54,368 bases of DNA, from NCBI GenBank assembly GCA_016871775.1, contig VHCI01000007.1, forward strand, positions 1 to 54,368, given 5' to 3'. Of this stretch, positions 17,712-27,235 are shown piece after piece. The notes beneath the pieces are model-generated. The model did not search any database, was not told the DNA's origin, and saw only the letters and a list, made by a program, of their open reading frames with translations. The translations under genes and the position numbers were made by a program. Source of the DNA: Verrucomicrobiota bacterium (lineage in GTDB: Bacteria > Verrucomicrobiota > Verrucomicrobiia > Opitutales > Opitutaceae). Numbering within the stretch: the stretch's first letter is position 1; each line of letters opens with the position of its first letter.

Positions 17712-20700
17712 ATGTCTGCTGCCCGCCTCGTCCTCCCGGTCCTGCTCCTCGCGCCACTGGCCTTTGCCGCCGCCCCGGCCGTTGATTCCCTCGCCCACCG
17801 CAACACCTACGCCCAAGCCTACGGTGCCACCAAGGGCGCCACCGAAGTCGATCCGGCGAAGGATCTCCCGCGTTACCCAGCGGTCGCACCGGCGGACGCG
17901 CTTGCCACCTGGCAGGTAAAGCCGGGCTTCCGCCTCGAGCTGGTCGCAAACGAGCCGCAGGTGCGCGACCCGGTCGCGGTGGCGTTCGACGAGAACGGCC
18001 GGATGTTCGTCTGCGAGATGATCGACTATTCCGAGGAACGGGACCGCAACCCGCACCTCGGCCGCATCTCGGTGCTCGAGGACCGGGACGGCGATGGGTT
18101 CTACGAGACGAGCCGGGTGTTCGCCGACAACCTCCCGTGGCCCAACGGTCTGATCTGGGCCCACGGGGGCCTCTACGTGGGCGCCACGCCGGACATCTGG
18201 CGCTTCGAGGACCGCGACGGCGATGGCCGTGCAGAGGTGCGCGAGAAGGTCTTCACCGGGTTCGGCACGGGTCTGTCCCGCCTCAACGTCCAGTCAATGT
18301 TCAACAGCTTTATCTGGGGGCCCGACAACCGCATCCACGTCCAAGGCGGCACCGGCAACCGCGGCCTGATCCGCTCACTGCGGCGCCCCGAACTTCCCGC
18401 GGAGGAACTGGGCGGCCGCAACTTCTGGTTCGATCCCCGCACCCACGCCTTCGGCTTCATGCCCGGCGGCGCGCAGTACGGCATGAGCTTCGACGATTTC
18501 GGCCGGCGCTTCGCCTGCTCCAACTCGGACCACCTCCAATTCTGGGTCTATGATGGCCGCTACGCCGAGCGGAACCCCCACTTCACCCCGCCCGTCCCGC
18601 GCCAGAGCATCGCCGCCGACGGCGGCGCCGCCGAGGTCCACCGCATCAGCCCCGACGAGCCCTGGCGCATCATCCGCACCCGCTGGCGCATCGGCGGCGT
18701 GGTCCGCGGCATGGTTGAGGGCGGCGGCCGCGTCAGCGGCTATTTCACCGGGGCCTCCGGCACGCACGTTTACCGCGGCGATGCCTACGGCCCGGACTTC
18801 GTCAACAACACCTTCAGCGGCGATTCGGGCGGCCAGCTCGTCCACCGCAAGCGGTTGCACGAGGACGGCGCGAGTCTCGTCGGCCGCCGGCCGGACGACG
18901 AGCAGGGCTTTGAATTCGCGGCGAGCCGCGACTCCTGGGTGCGGGTGGTCAACTTCGCCAACGCTCCCGACGGCACGTTGCACCTCTGCGATATGTACCG
19001 CGAGGTGATCGAGCACCCGTGGAGCATCCCGGACGAAATTAAGCGCCACCTCGACCTGAACGCGGGCAACGATCGCGGCCGCATCTACCGGCTCGTGCCC
19101 ACCGCCGCCGCGTGGCGCCGCCGCGCGAATCCGGCCCTCGGCGCGGCCGACACCGCGACCCTTGTCGCGACCCTTACGCATCCCAACGGCTGGCACCGCG
19201 ACACCGCCTCGCGCCTGCTCTACGAGCGCCAGGACCGAGCGGCCGTGCCGCTCCTCGTTCGCCTGGTCCGGGAGGCAGCCCCCCCGACCGCCCGCCTTCA
19301 CGCCCTCGGGGCGCTACAGGGCCTCGGTGCCCTCGACGGCCAGACACTTGCGGTGGCGGCCGACGACCGGGACGCGCACGTGCGCGAGCGCGCCATCGCC
19401 CTCTCGGAGCCGCTGCTGGAATCGGGCCAGGCGCCCGCGGCCCTGCTCGCCGCCCTTGATCGCCGGGCCGGGGACGCCAGCCCGCGGGTGCGGATGCAGC
19501 TCGCGTTCAGCGCCGCCTATTCCCCGGCCCTTGCTCCTGCGCTGGCCCGGATCGCCGCCCAGGACCACGCGGACCAATGGATTTCCGTCGCGCTCCTCAC
19601 CAGTCCGCCCCCGGTGATCGCGGCCACGCTCCTGCCGGCAATGACGCAGGATCCGGCGCTCGCGCGCCGGGCGGCCCCGTTCGTCGCCCGCCTGATCGAG
19701 ACCCGCGCCGCGACCGCAGCCGCCGGCGACCTCGCGCCGCTCATCGATTTCATCGCCCAGCCCGGCACGAGCCCCCTGTGGATCCGTGCCCTGGGTGAGG
19801 GCCTGCGCCGCGCCGGCTCCGGTATCGCGCAGGCGGACCGCGGGCGGAAGCTCGACGCCGTCTTCACCCGGGCGGCCGCCCGCGCCCGCGACGTTTCCGT
19901 CCCCGCCGCTGAACGGCTCGAGGCGATCGAACTGATCTCCGTGGGCGGCGCCGCGCAGGCCCGGCCTGCCCTCGCGGCCGCGCGCGCCGCGGGCCAACCT
20001 GAAGTGGTGCAGGCCGCCGCCGTGCGCGCCCTCGCCCAGCAGACCGGGTCCGAGGTGGCGACGATCCTCCTCGATCATTGGCAGTACGCCCCCAAGGCGA
20101 AGGACGCCGCTCTCGCCGCGCTGCTGGCCCGGGAGGAGCGCACCAGGGTGCTTCTTGACGCGGTCGCGGCTGGCAAAGTGCCTGCGGCAGATTTCTCGGC
20201 CTCCCAGATCGAGGCGCTCGCCCGCCACAAGCACGAACCCACCCGCGCCCGCGCCCGCGCCGTGCTGGCCACCGTCATCCCGCCCTCCCGCGAGGAGGTG
20301 GCCGCGAAGTTCCAGCCCGCCATCACCCTGACCGGAGATGCGTCGCGGGGACACGGCATCTACGCCGGCCGCTGCAGCGTCTGCCACCGCGCGGGAGGGG
20401 AGGGGCTGGAGCTTGGGCCGGACCTGCTCACGGTGAAGTCCCGCGGCCGCGATTCGCTGCTGGCCGCGATCATCAACCCGCATCAGGAAGTCGCGCCCCA
20501 GTACATCGCCTACGAGGTGAACACCAAGGATGGGAACGCCTTTCTAGGGATGATCTCCCGCGACGAGGCCTCGAGCCTCTCCCTGCGGATTATGGGCGGC
20601 GCGGAAGTCACGCTCGCGCGGTCGAACATCCGGGGCAGTTCCTCCTCCGGCAAGAGCCTGATGCCCGAGGGCCTTGAGGCGGGGCTTTCGGTCCACGAGA

Positions 20701-20738
20701 TGGCCGACCTTCTCACGTTCATCGAGCAACTCAAGTGA
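17712..20738 (+). CDS. PVC-type haem-binding CxxCH protein (membrane-bound dehydrogenase type)
   Basis: A 1008-residue exported protein; the ATG at 17712 gives a signal peptide (L-V-L-P-V-L-L-L-A-P-L-A-F-A-A-A). Residues about 60-450 are a sugar-dehydrogenase-like beta-propeller (P-V-A-V-A-F-D-E-N-G-R-M-F-V, D-R-D-G-D-G repeats). A long alanine-rich HEAT-like helical region follows, and a C-terminal cytochrome c domain has C-S-V-C-H near residue 887. This order is the common PVC architecture annotated as membrane-bound dehydrogenase or haem-binding protein. It follows the PSD1 gene by 34 bases, so the three plus-strand genes are likely one operon. Electron transfer from an oxidised sugar to the cytochrome domain is inference. 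The last codons L-K-TGA lie within an inverted repeat. Confidence 0.9.
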   Translation: MSAARLVLPVLLLAPLAFAAAPAVDSLAHRNTYAQAYGATKGATEVDPAKDLPRYPAVAPADALATWQVKPGFRLELVANEPQVRDPVAVAFDENGRMFVCEMIDYSEERDRNPHLGRISVLEDRDGDGFYETSRVFADNLPWPNGLIWAHGGLYVGATPDIWRFEDRDGDGRAEVREKVFTGFGTGLSRLNVQSMFNSFIWGPDNRIHVQGGTGNRGLIRSLRRPELPAEELGGRNFWFDPRTHAFGFMPGGAQYGMSFDDFGRRFACSNSDHLQFWVYDGRYAERNPHFTPPVPRQSIAADGGAAEVHRISPDEPWRIIRTRWRIGGVVRGMVEGGGRVSGYFTGASGTHVYRGDAYGPDFVNNTFSGDSGGQLVHRKRLHEDGASLVGRRPDDEQGFEFAASRDSWVRVVNFANAPDGTLHLCDMYREVIEHPWSIPDEIKRHLDLNAGNDRGRIYRLVPTAAAWRRRANPALGAADTATLVATLTHPNGWHRDTASRLLYERQDRAAVPLLVRLVREAAPPTARLHALGALQGLGALDGQTLAVAADDRDAHVRERAIALSEPLLESGQAPAALLAALDRRAGDASPRVRMQLAFSAAYSPALAPALARIAAQDHADQWISVALLTSPPPVIAATLLPAMTQDPALARRAAPFVARLIETRAATAAAGDLAPLIDFIAQPGTSPLWIRALGEGLRRAGSGIAQADRGRKLDAVFTRAAARARDVSVPAAERLEAIELISVGGAAQARPALAAARAAGQPEVVQAAAVRALAQQTGSEVATILLDHWQYAPKAKDAALAALLAREERTRVLLDAVAAGKVPAADFSASQIEALARHKHEPTRARARAVLATVIPPSREEVAAKFQPAITLTGDASRGHGIYAGRCSVCHRAGGEGLELGPDLLTVKSRGRDSLLAAIINPHQEVAPQYIAYEVNTKDGNAFLGMISRDEASSLSLRIMGGAEVTLARSNIRGSSSSGKSLMPEGLEAGLSVHEMADLLTFIEQLK

Positions 20739-20792
20739 GCGCGGGTCATCCGCGAGTGCGAAGGACGCTCCGGTCGCGCTGGCTCACTTGAG
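20730..20792. terminator. Inverted repeat spanning the stops of two convergent genes
   Basis: CTCAAGTGAGC (20730-20740) and GCTCACTTGAG (20782-20792) are perfect 11-bp arms around a 41-base spacer, extended inward by GCG/CGC after a two-base bulge. Each arm holds the last sense codons and TGA of one gene, so both proteins end L-K. It could act as a two-way terminator, although the loop is long and no T-run follows. Confidence 0.45.
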
Positions 20793-21407
20793 CGGAGATG
20801 TGATCTCGGTGCGGGAGCGCGCGCGATAGGTGGAAGAAAAGGGCTTACCGAGCAGAACGGTCAGGAGCCATGGCGCGACGGTCGCCGGTGCTAGGGTCGC
20901 GGCGTCAAAGAGTCCTGTCCTCGACTTGAGCAGGAAACCGAGGCCCGCGCCGATCAGCGGGAGAAGCGGAAAGAAAGCGGAGGGCAGGCCGGGACCGATG
21001 GCCAGCACGAGAGTGAGCGCCAGCGAGAACACCGCGACGGCGGGGTCTAGGCCGCCGAGCGCCAGCCCGGCGAGGTAAGCGAACGGGGCGTGAATTGTTT
21101 TTGGCTCGCGGCTCCAACATTGTAGCAGTGCGCCGACCAGCAAAACCCCGGCCCGAAGCAGCCGCGGGGGATAGGCATCGATGCCCGCGGAGATCAGATC
21201 CTCGGCGGTAGCTGCACCCAGCAGGCCGGAGCCAACCCCGGCCCGCACGAGGTCGAGCCAATGGAGCCTGAAGAAAAGGGTGCGCGGCCAGTAGCCGTGC
21301 CAGCCAATGTCGACCACCCGGTGGCGGGCTTTCCTTCCCTGCAGCAGCGCGATGGGCGTCCAAAGCAGCACCACGGCGGGCAGGAAAATGAGCCAGTTGA
21401 CCGACAT
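20784..21407 (-). CDS. Small polytopic membrane protein of unknown function
   Basis: A 207-residue hydrophobic protein with probably five membrane segments, starting with L-I-F-L-P-A-V-V-L-L-W-T-P-I-A-L-L. Others include L-L-R-A-G-V-L-L-V-G-A-L-L, V-F-S-L-A-L-T-L-V-L-A-I and L-L-P-L-I-G-A-G-L-G-F-L-L. I recognise no family motif. Its start is 61 bases downstream of the sulfatase stop on the same strand, so it may share the sulfatase transcript. It is convergent with the PVC haem protein. Coding status is supported by the membrane-protein pattern and tight packing; function is not assigned. Confidence 0.75.
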   Translation of the reverse strand: MSVNWLIFLPAVVLLWTPIALLQGRKARHRVVDIGWHGYWPRTLFFRLHWLDLVRAGVGSGLLGAATAEDLISAGIDAYPPRLLRAGVLLVGALLQCWSREPKTIHAPFAYLAGLALGGLDPAVAVFSLALTLVLAIGPGLPSAFFPLLPLIGAGLGFLLKSRTGLFDAATLAPATVAPWLLTVLLGKPFSSTYRARSRTEITSPLK

Positions 21408-21468
21408 TCGGTGAAGATGGGAGATTTACAAGGTGGAGTGGAGGAAAAACGCGGCCCGCCCGGCGGTT

Positions 21469-22836
21469 TTAGCGGGCCCCGGGGGCCTGCCACGGCACGC
21501 CGCCACCGCGTTGAATCTGCGCGCTCAGGGCGGCCTGCAGCTCCCGAACGACGCGCGGTTCCTTCGCGGCAACGTTGGTGCGTTCTCCGGGGTCCTGCGC
21601 GAGGTCATAGAGCTCGAGCGCGCCGTAGGGGGAGTTGCGCAGCAGCTTCCAGTTTCCGCGGATGAGCGCGTGGTAATCCTGGCCGCCGTACGCCGGCCCG
21701 CCCTCGCGTCGCACAAAGTACAGGTCGCGCGGGCCCGCGGGCGGCGGCCCGCCGCGCAGGTGACCGAGCAGGCTCCGCGCGTCCAGATCCGCCGGGAGCG
21801 CCACGCCGGCGGCCTCCAGGGCCGTGGGGAATAGGTCGAAGGTTTGACCCGCGTAGCCTGAGGTCGTCCCCGCCGCCACCTGCCCGGGCCACCGCACCAA
21901 GAACGGCACCCGCAGCCCGCCGTCGTAGTGGCTCTGTTTCCCGTCCCGCCACGGGTCGTTGTTCTGCGCGTGCGGCAGGGAGCCGCCGTTGTCCGAAGTG
22001 AAGACCACCAGCGTGCGCGCGGCCAGGCTGGTTTCGTCGAGGGTCGTCAGGACCTTCCCGATGGCCTCGTCGAGGTGTTCCACGAAGGCCACGTTCAGCG
22101 CGCGCTTCGGGTCGAGGCCCGGCAGGCGCCGCTGCACCCGCTCGAGGTAGGCCCCGGGGGGCTCGATGGGGAAGTGGGGCGCATTGTAGGCGAGGTAGAG
22201 GAAGAAGGGCCGGTCCGCCCGGGCCCGCTCCCGCAGGTACGCTTGGGTCCAAGTGGTGAAGACGTCCGTCGCGTGGCCCTCGGCGGTGATGACCTCTGCG
22301 TTGCGGCGCAGGTAATTCTGCCCGTGGCGGAGGTGGCCGGTGAAGCTGTCCATCATATCCCCGAGGAAGCCGTGGAAGTAATCGAAGCCGCGCTCGGTGG
22401 GCAGGTTCGGCCGGTCGAGGCCGAGGTGCCACTTGCCGACGTGGGCGGTGTGGTAGCCCGCGGCGCGCAGGACATCGGCGAGAGTCGGGAGGCCCGGCGC
22501 GAGGAAGCCGAAGGAGTTAGCCGCCTGCGTCCGGATCACGCCCGGTACGCCCACGCGGTCCGGGTGCCGCCCGGTGAGCAGCGCCGCCCGCGCGGGGGAG
22601 CAGACGGTGCAGTTGGAACGCATCGCGGTGAACCGCATCCCGCCGGCGGCGAGGGCGTCGAGGTGCGGCGTGCGCACGTCCGCGCCGGGCCGGTAGGCGG
22701 AGACGTCCCCGATGCCGTGGTCGTCGGTGACGATCACCAGCACGTTCGGCGGGCGGGCGGTCAGGGTGGCGGCGGTCAGGGCGGTGGCGGCCGCGGCGAG
22801 GGCGAGCAGCGCGCGGGGCAGGGGAGGCAGGTGCAT
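21469..22836 (-). CDS. Secreted formylglycine-dependent sulfatase
   Basis: A 455-residue type I sulfatase of the arylsulfatase family that hydrolyses sulfate esters, probably on a sulfated polysaccharide. The signal peptide ([11 protein letters not shown]) starts at the ATG at 22836. The calcium-site motif N-V-L-V-I-V-T-D-D-H is at residues 31-40. The activation motif C-S-P-A-R is at 79-83, and Cys79 is the residue converted to formylglycine. Further family motifs are G-K-W-H-L-G, T-S-D-N-G-G and G-N-W-K-L-L. The cysteine form needs a formylglycine-generating or anaerobic maturase enzyme, not present in this window. It is probably co-transcribed with the small membrane protein downstream. Exact substrate cannot be read from sequence. 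Confidence 0.93.
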   Translation of the reverse strand: MHLPPLPRALLALAAAATALTAATLTARPPNVLVIVTDDHGIGDVSAYRPGADVRTPHLDALAAGGMRFTAMRSNCTVCSPARAALLTGRHPDRVGVPGVIRTQAANSFGFLAPGLPTLADVLRAAGYHTAHVGKWHLGLDRPNLPTERGFDYFHGFLGDMMDSFTGHLRHGQNYLRRNAEVITAEGHATDVFTTWTQAYLRERARADRPFFLYLAYNAPHFPIEPPGAYLERVQRRLPGLDPKRALNVAFVEHLDEAIGKVLTTLDETSLAARTLVVFTSDNGGSLPHAQNNDPWRDGKQSHYDGGLRVPFLVRWPGQVAAGTTSGYAGQTFDLFPTALEAAGVALPADLDARSLLGHLRGGPPPAGPRDLYFVRREGGPAYGGQDYHALIRGNWKLLRNSPYGALELYDLAQDPGERTNVAAKEPRVVRELQAALSAQIQRGGGVPWQAPGAR

Positions 22837-22985
22837 CCCCGCACGGCAACCGCGTGCAGGCCGGAGGCAAGCCGCAATGCGGCCGGTTCCGGCATTGCCC
22901 CCGCGGACGGCGGCGGCCAGCTTCTCCGGGCGCGTCCGGTCCCCGGCGCCGCCATCCCCGCCCCGCGTATGACCCTGCCCCGTTC

Positions 22986-23377
22986 CCTCGTCCCCGTCCT
23001 CCTGCTCGGCGGCGGGTGACTTCGGCGGCGGCGCCGGCCTGTCCACCCGCCAGGTCGCCGGCTTAATCCCGCGAATGGGTAACGCGAGCTTTTCGTGGCG
23101 ACGCGGCGGCTTTAGCACCCGCGTCCTTTTCACCTACACCGGTGACTACATCAGTAGTTACTCGTCCGGTGCCGCGGGGCGGAACCTGTACCGTCGCGAA
23201 CGCCGCCTGTGGAATTGGAGCTGCGCCTACCAGTTCCGGTCCGCCTTTGGGGTCACGCTCGACGTCGACAACCTTACCAACGCCCCGCAGTTGCTCTACC
23301 GCGGCATCCCCGACCAGATCTAGCTCCACAGCCTGCACGGCACCACAGTCTCCGTCGGCTTCAACGGGAGGTTCTAG
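22986..23377 (+). pseudogene. C-terminal remnant of a second TonB-dependent receptor
   Basis: The readable part is V-A-G-L-I-P-R-M-G-N-A-S-F-S-W then Y-T-G-D-Y, L-D-V-D-N-L-T-N-A-P and finally S-V-G-F-N-G-R-F followed by TAG at 23375-23377. This is the last about 120 residues of a TonB receptor barrel. A TAG at 23321-23323 interrupts it 17 codons before the natural end, and nothing upstream supplies a plug domain. About 20 bases 5' of the readable barrel a short frame M-T-L-P-R-S-L-V-P-V-L-L-L-G-G-G looks like a signal-peptide start but is in another frame. It could be the surviving 5' end after an internal deletion, or chance. It lies upstream of the intact receptor gene on the same strand. 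Confidence 0.72.
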
Positions 23378-23702
23378 GCCAAATCCGCGGGACGTCCTTG
23401 AGGCGCACCGCGGCGGCTGTCGCACGAGCTTTTGGAGGGTGGATTCCGTCGGGCTAGGGATCACGCCTCACCGGCGGAGGCCATTGGGCTCGAGTGTGCG
23501 TCGGAACGCACCCGCGCTCGGGGCTCCCGCGGCGCTCACAGATGCCACACCAAGCCCGGTCGCCAGGAGAGAATTTTCCTTGTCGGCCGGCGGGTGGCGT
23601 GTTCCCTCAAGGTTCTGCGGTAAGATCGGGTCGGTTTCCGTTCGACCTCCCCGTATCCCTCGCGATGGTTGTATCGTCCGTTGTCCGCCAAGCTCTTTTG
23701 GT
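23378..23702. other. Gap upstream of the first intact TonB receptor
   Basis: These 325 bases hold no gene that I can support; open frames on either strand show only composition-driven translation. A TAAGAT box (23621-23626) resembles a -10 element but has no -35 partner at proper spacing. The receptor promoter is presumably here. Confidence 0.4.
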
Positions 23703-26585
23703 ATGCTTGCACTCCGCTGGTCTGAATGGCGCGCCCTGCTGGGCGCTTTGCTCTGCCTGTTGATGGAAGTTCCCCAACGCGTCCAGGCCGCGGGCGCGGG
23801 CGGCGTCGTCTCCGGCCGCGTGTCGGAGGGGTCTTCCGGCCGCTCGCTCCAAGGCGCGCTGGTCCGCGTCGCCGGCACCAATGCCACCGCTTTCACGGAC
23901 GCCGAGGGCCGGTTCTCCCTCGCGGGCCTCCGCGAGGGCGCGCTGACCCTCGAGGTCGAGTATCTTGGCCTCGATTCCGCCCGCGAAACCGTGCTGGTCC
24001 GCGCCGGCGGCGTGGCGGAGGTGAGCGTGGAGCTGAAGAGTGAGGTCCTGCGGATGGCCGCCTTCGAGGTGGCGGAGGCCGCCCGTGGCCAGGCGCTCGC
24101 CGTCAACCAGCAGAAGAGCGCCCGCGGGATCGTGAACATCATCTCCGAGGAGGTGTTCGGCGCGATGAATGAGGGTAACATCGGCTATGCGCTCGCCCGG
24201 CTGCCCGGGCTGACCGTCAACGAGGGCGAGGACGGGACGCCCGAGGGGGTGAACATCCGCGGCCTCTCCAGCGAGTTCAACGCCTTCCAGATTGACGGCA
24301 ACCGGATGTCGAGCCGGGGCTTCAACACCCGCGACCTCGTGGCCGACGGCATCGCCAACATCGAGGTGATCAAGGCGAACACCCCGGACCGGGACGGCGA
24401 CGCGATCGGCGGCACGATCAACCTCGTCTCGCGGTCCGCGTTCAAGCGCGACGGCGGCGAGCTTCGCCTGGTGGCCGGCGCCAACTACCTCGGCCTCGCC
24501 CGGAAATGGGGCCACAACCTCCGCGCGACCTACGGGGACACGTTCGGGATCCTCGGCCGCCGGAAGAATCTCGGGGTCAACTTCACCGTCTCCCACTACA
24601 CCACCAACCGCTACTACGAGAACAACGACACCGACTGGAACCTGATCAACCCCGCGACCAACCCGACCTACAACCTGCCCGGGTTTCCTTTCTACTATAA
24701 CCCAAACCTGACCGTGCAGTACAACCTGCGCGACACCACCTCGTACGCGGTCAACGGCTCGATCGACTTCCGGCTCGACAAGCACCACACCTTCTTCCTC
24801 CGCCCCCTGCATAGCCACCAGGACATCGTCGCCTCCCGGTACCTCAGCCGGCCTTACGTCGACACCCGGTTCCAGGACGCGATCAATGGGCGCAAGTCCT
24901 TCGAGTGGCTCCGCTTCGGCGAGGGCCGCGGCCGCGCCGGGGCCGATGGCAGCCGGGGCGAGATCCGTTACAGCGCGGAGGAGTCGAGCACGGCCGCGGA
25001 TCTCTACTCGCTGGCCGCCGGCGGGCGCCACGAGCTCGGCGCCACGACGATCAACTACGATCTCTTCTACAGCTACCGCCACACCTTCCGCGACCTCGAT
25101 TCGGACGTGATCGTTCGCAACAACCAGGCGGCGCGGGGCTATTACACTTGGCAGTACGACACGCGCAACGCGCTGAAGCCGCAGGTGTGGGTCGTCAATG
25201 GCCTCGACCCGCGCGACCTCAGCGGCGCCTACCAGGGCAACCTGAGCATCGAGACGCCGGAGGACCGGCACGAGGCGATGTACCGGGCGAAGGCGGATTG
25301 GGAACGCAAGTTCTCGACCGACCGGTTCGCAGGCGCCTTCAAGGCCGGCAGCCGTTACTCTGAGACCCGGGGCAGCTTCCAGCAGGACCAATGGGAGTAC
25401 CGGGCCTTCCTCGGCTTCCCCTATGCCTCGATCATGCGTTCCAGCACGCGGTCGATCAACGGGCGCGAGATGTGGATGGAGGTCGACCCGGCGAAAACCC
25501 GCGCCCTCTTGAAGAGCAACCCGGAACTCTTCACCCTGCTGCCCTTCGAATCGTTGCGGGGCTCGATCGAGGAGGACTTCCGCGCGGTCGAGACGACCAC
25601 CGCGGCCTACGGGATGACCACGCTCCAGCTCGGGCGCACCACCGTGATCGGCGGCCTGCGGATGGAGCGCAACACTTGGGAGAACCAGCGCAAGCGGATC
25701 GACGCCCGGACGCTGCGCGTCGTGGACGTCCAGGACCGCAACGATTACACGATGTGGCTGCCGGGCCTGCACTTCCGCCACGCGCTGCAGCCCAACCTGA
25801 TCCTGCGCGAGAGCTACAACCGGAGCTACGGCCGGCCCACCCTGAGCCGCCTCACCCTTGGCCGGACCGAGGACGCCAATGGCAACATCACCGAGGGCAA
25901 CCCGCTCCTGCAGCCCACCACCTCCGACAACTTCGACGTGCAGCTCGAGAAGTACACGGACCGGGGCGGCCTCTACTCCGTCGCCCTCTTCTACAAGAGG
26001 ATGAAGGGCTTTTATTACAACTCGGACCTCCGGTTCAACGAGGTGGATATCACCGGCGCGCCGATCGCGGTGGCGGGTGGCACCCGGCGCTGGCGCCAGT
26101 GGCGCAACGCGGATGGCGCGGATAACTGGGGCGTCGAGCTCATCCTGCAGCAGAAGCTGCACTTCCTCCCCGCGGTGCTGCGGGGGCTCACCTTCAACGT
26201 GAGCGCCACGGTGGGCGACAGCGACGCTCGCTACGGCGAGCTCCGCAAGGGGGAGAAGCTACCGACCTTCGGGTTCTCGAAGCGGATGTTCAACGCGTTC
26301 GTCGACTACGCCGCGGGCCCGTTCCGGGCCAACGTGCGGTACTCCCACCGCTCCGACTATTACACCGGGCTGGGCGACACGCGGTACGTGGACGACATTT
26401 TCGCCGCCCGGGAGCAGGTCGACGTCGAGGCGAGCTACCGGTTCAGCCGCAAGCTGCGGCTCAACGCCAACGTGATCAACCTCACCTCCCGGCCGCAGGT
26501 CTCCTACCAGTCGTTCCCGGCCTACGTGGAGGATAACAGTATGTCGGGCTGGCGCCTTACGGTCGCGGCGGACTACACCTTCTGA
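23703..26585 (+). CDS. TonB-dependent receptor with carboxypeptidase-like N-terminal domain (first)
   Basis: A 960-residue outer-membrane active transporter. The ATG at 23703 gives a signal peptide (L-L-G-A-L-L-C-L-L) ending near V-Q-A-A-G. Residues about 38-115 form a carboxypeptidase-regulatory-like domain (G-V-V-S-G-R-V-S-E, A-F-T-D-A-E-G-R-F-S-L-A-G-L). The plug domain follows (I-G-Y-A-L-A-R-L-P-G-L, V-N-I-R-G-L, I-E-V-I-K-A-N-T-P-D-R-D-G-D-A-I-G-G). The rest is the barrel, ending A-D-Y-T-F. No SusD-like partner is nearby, so it is not a classical Bacteroidetes-type PUL pair. The truncated glycosyltransferase-like frame starts directly after its stop. A polysaccharide fragment or chelate is the likely ligand; the sequence does not say which. 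Confidence 0.93.
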   Translation: MLALRWSEWRALLGALLCLLMEVPQRVQAAGAGGVVSGRVSEGSSGRSLQGALVRVAGTNATAFTDAEGRFSLAGLREGALTLEVEYLGLDSARETVLVRAGGVAEVSVELKSEVLRMAAFEVAEAARGQALAVNQQKSARGIVNIISEEVFGAMNEGNIGYALARLPGLTVNEGEDGTPEGVNIRGLSSEFNAFQIDGNRMSSRGFNTRDLVADGIANIEVIKANTPDRDGDAIGGTINLVSRSAFKRDGGELRLVAGANYLGLARKWGHNLRATYGDTFGILGRRKNLGVNFTVSHYTTNRYYENNDTDWNLINPATNPTYNLPGFPFYYNPNLTVQYNLRDTTSYAVNGSIDFRLDKHHTFFLRPLHSHQDIVASRYLSRPYVDTRFQDAINGRKSFEWLRFGEGRGRAGADGSRGEIRYSAEESSTAADLYSLAAGGRHELGATTINYDLFYSYRHTFRDLDSDVIVRNNQAARGYYTWQYDTRNALKPQVWVVNGLDPRDLSGAYQGNLSIETPEDRHEAMYRAKADWERKFSTDRFAGAFKAGSRYSETRGSFQQDQWEYRAFLGFPYASIMRSSTRSINGREMWMEVDPAKTRALLKSNPELFTLLPFESLRGSIEEDFRAVETTTAAYGMTTLQLGRTTVIGGLRMERNTWENQRKRIDARTLRVVDVQDRNDYTMWLPGLHFRHALQPNLILRESYNRSYGRPTLSRLTLGRTEDANGNITEGNPLLQPTTSDNFDVQLEKYTDRGGLYSVALFYKRMKGFYYNSDLRFNEVDITGAPIAVAGGTRRWRQWRNADGADNWGVELILQQKLHFLPAVLRGLTFNVSATVGDSDARYGELRKGEKLPTFGFSKRMFNAFVDYAAGPFRANVRYSHRSDYYTGLGDTRYVDDIFAAREQVDVEASYRFSRKLRLNANVINLTSRPQVSYQSFPAYVEDNSMSGWRLTVAADYTF

Positions 26586-27100
26586 GTGGGCTCCCCCGCC
26601 GCGCCCTCCCCGCGGCCCCCGCGGTGGCTGCTGCCGCTGGGGTGGGCGGTCGCGGCCGCGCTGGCCGGCCTGCACGCGGCGGTGGAGGGGGATTACCGCC
26701 GCCTGCTCGGTGAACTCGGCGTCCGGCCGGGGGCCGACACGCCGTTGCGGCAGGTGGTGCCGGCGCGGTATGCCGACGCGCAGATATGGGTGCGGCACGC
26801 GCTGGAGCAGCCGGAGACGGGCGTGGTCCGGCTCCGCTTCACGCCGGCGGACGATGCGCCGGCGGAGCGGGCCCTGGAACGGGCGCTGGGTTGGTTCAAC
26901 CTGCCGCTGCTCGCACTAGTGCTGGTGGGCTGGTCCGCGTGGCTAAGCCGGGGCGCCGGGCTGGCGGCCGGACTGGTGCTGGCGGCGGGGATCGTCGGCC
27001 ACAGCCGGTTTTACGAGGGCTTCGCCCCGGCCAACGTTGATCATCACGGGCTGATCAACGCCGGCCTGCTCGGGCTCGGCCGGGCTTGGCGGGAGTTACC

Positions 27101-27169
27101 CGCCTTCGCCAAGCCCACGGCGGGCAGGCTCCGCCTTCGCCAAGGCTCCCACCTTCGCCGAGGCTACGG
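27101..27169. repeat. Cluster of three C-C-T-T-C-G-C-C type repeat units
   Basis: Three imperfect units of about 19-20 bases start at 27101, 27132 and 27151, each with CCTTCGCC followed by AAG or GAG and GC. The third (27150-27169) is an exact 20-base inverted match to 30568-30587. This looks like a dispersed REP-type intergenic repeat. Confidence 0.7.
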
Positions 27170-27235
27170 AGAGCAAGACGACGGGCAGGACGGTGGTGGG
27201 GGGCTGGACAGGAGCCGACGGCGAGAGGGCGGGAT

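Noticed and set aside
23607-26162. An 851-codon antisense open frame over the first intact TonB receptor
   Set aside because: Same composition effect; the opposite strand encodes a clear receptor with signal peptide, plug and barrel.
27101-27169. CRISPR array
   Set aside because: Three short units with irregular spacing (31 and 19 bases between starts), variable sequence and no cas genes.
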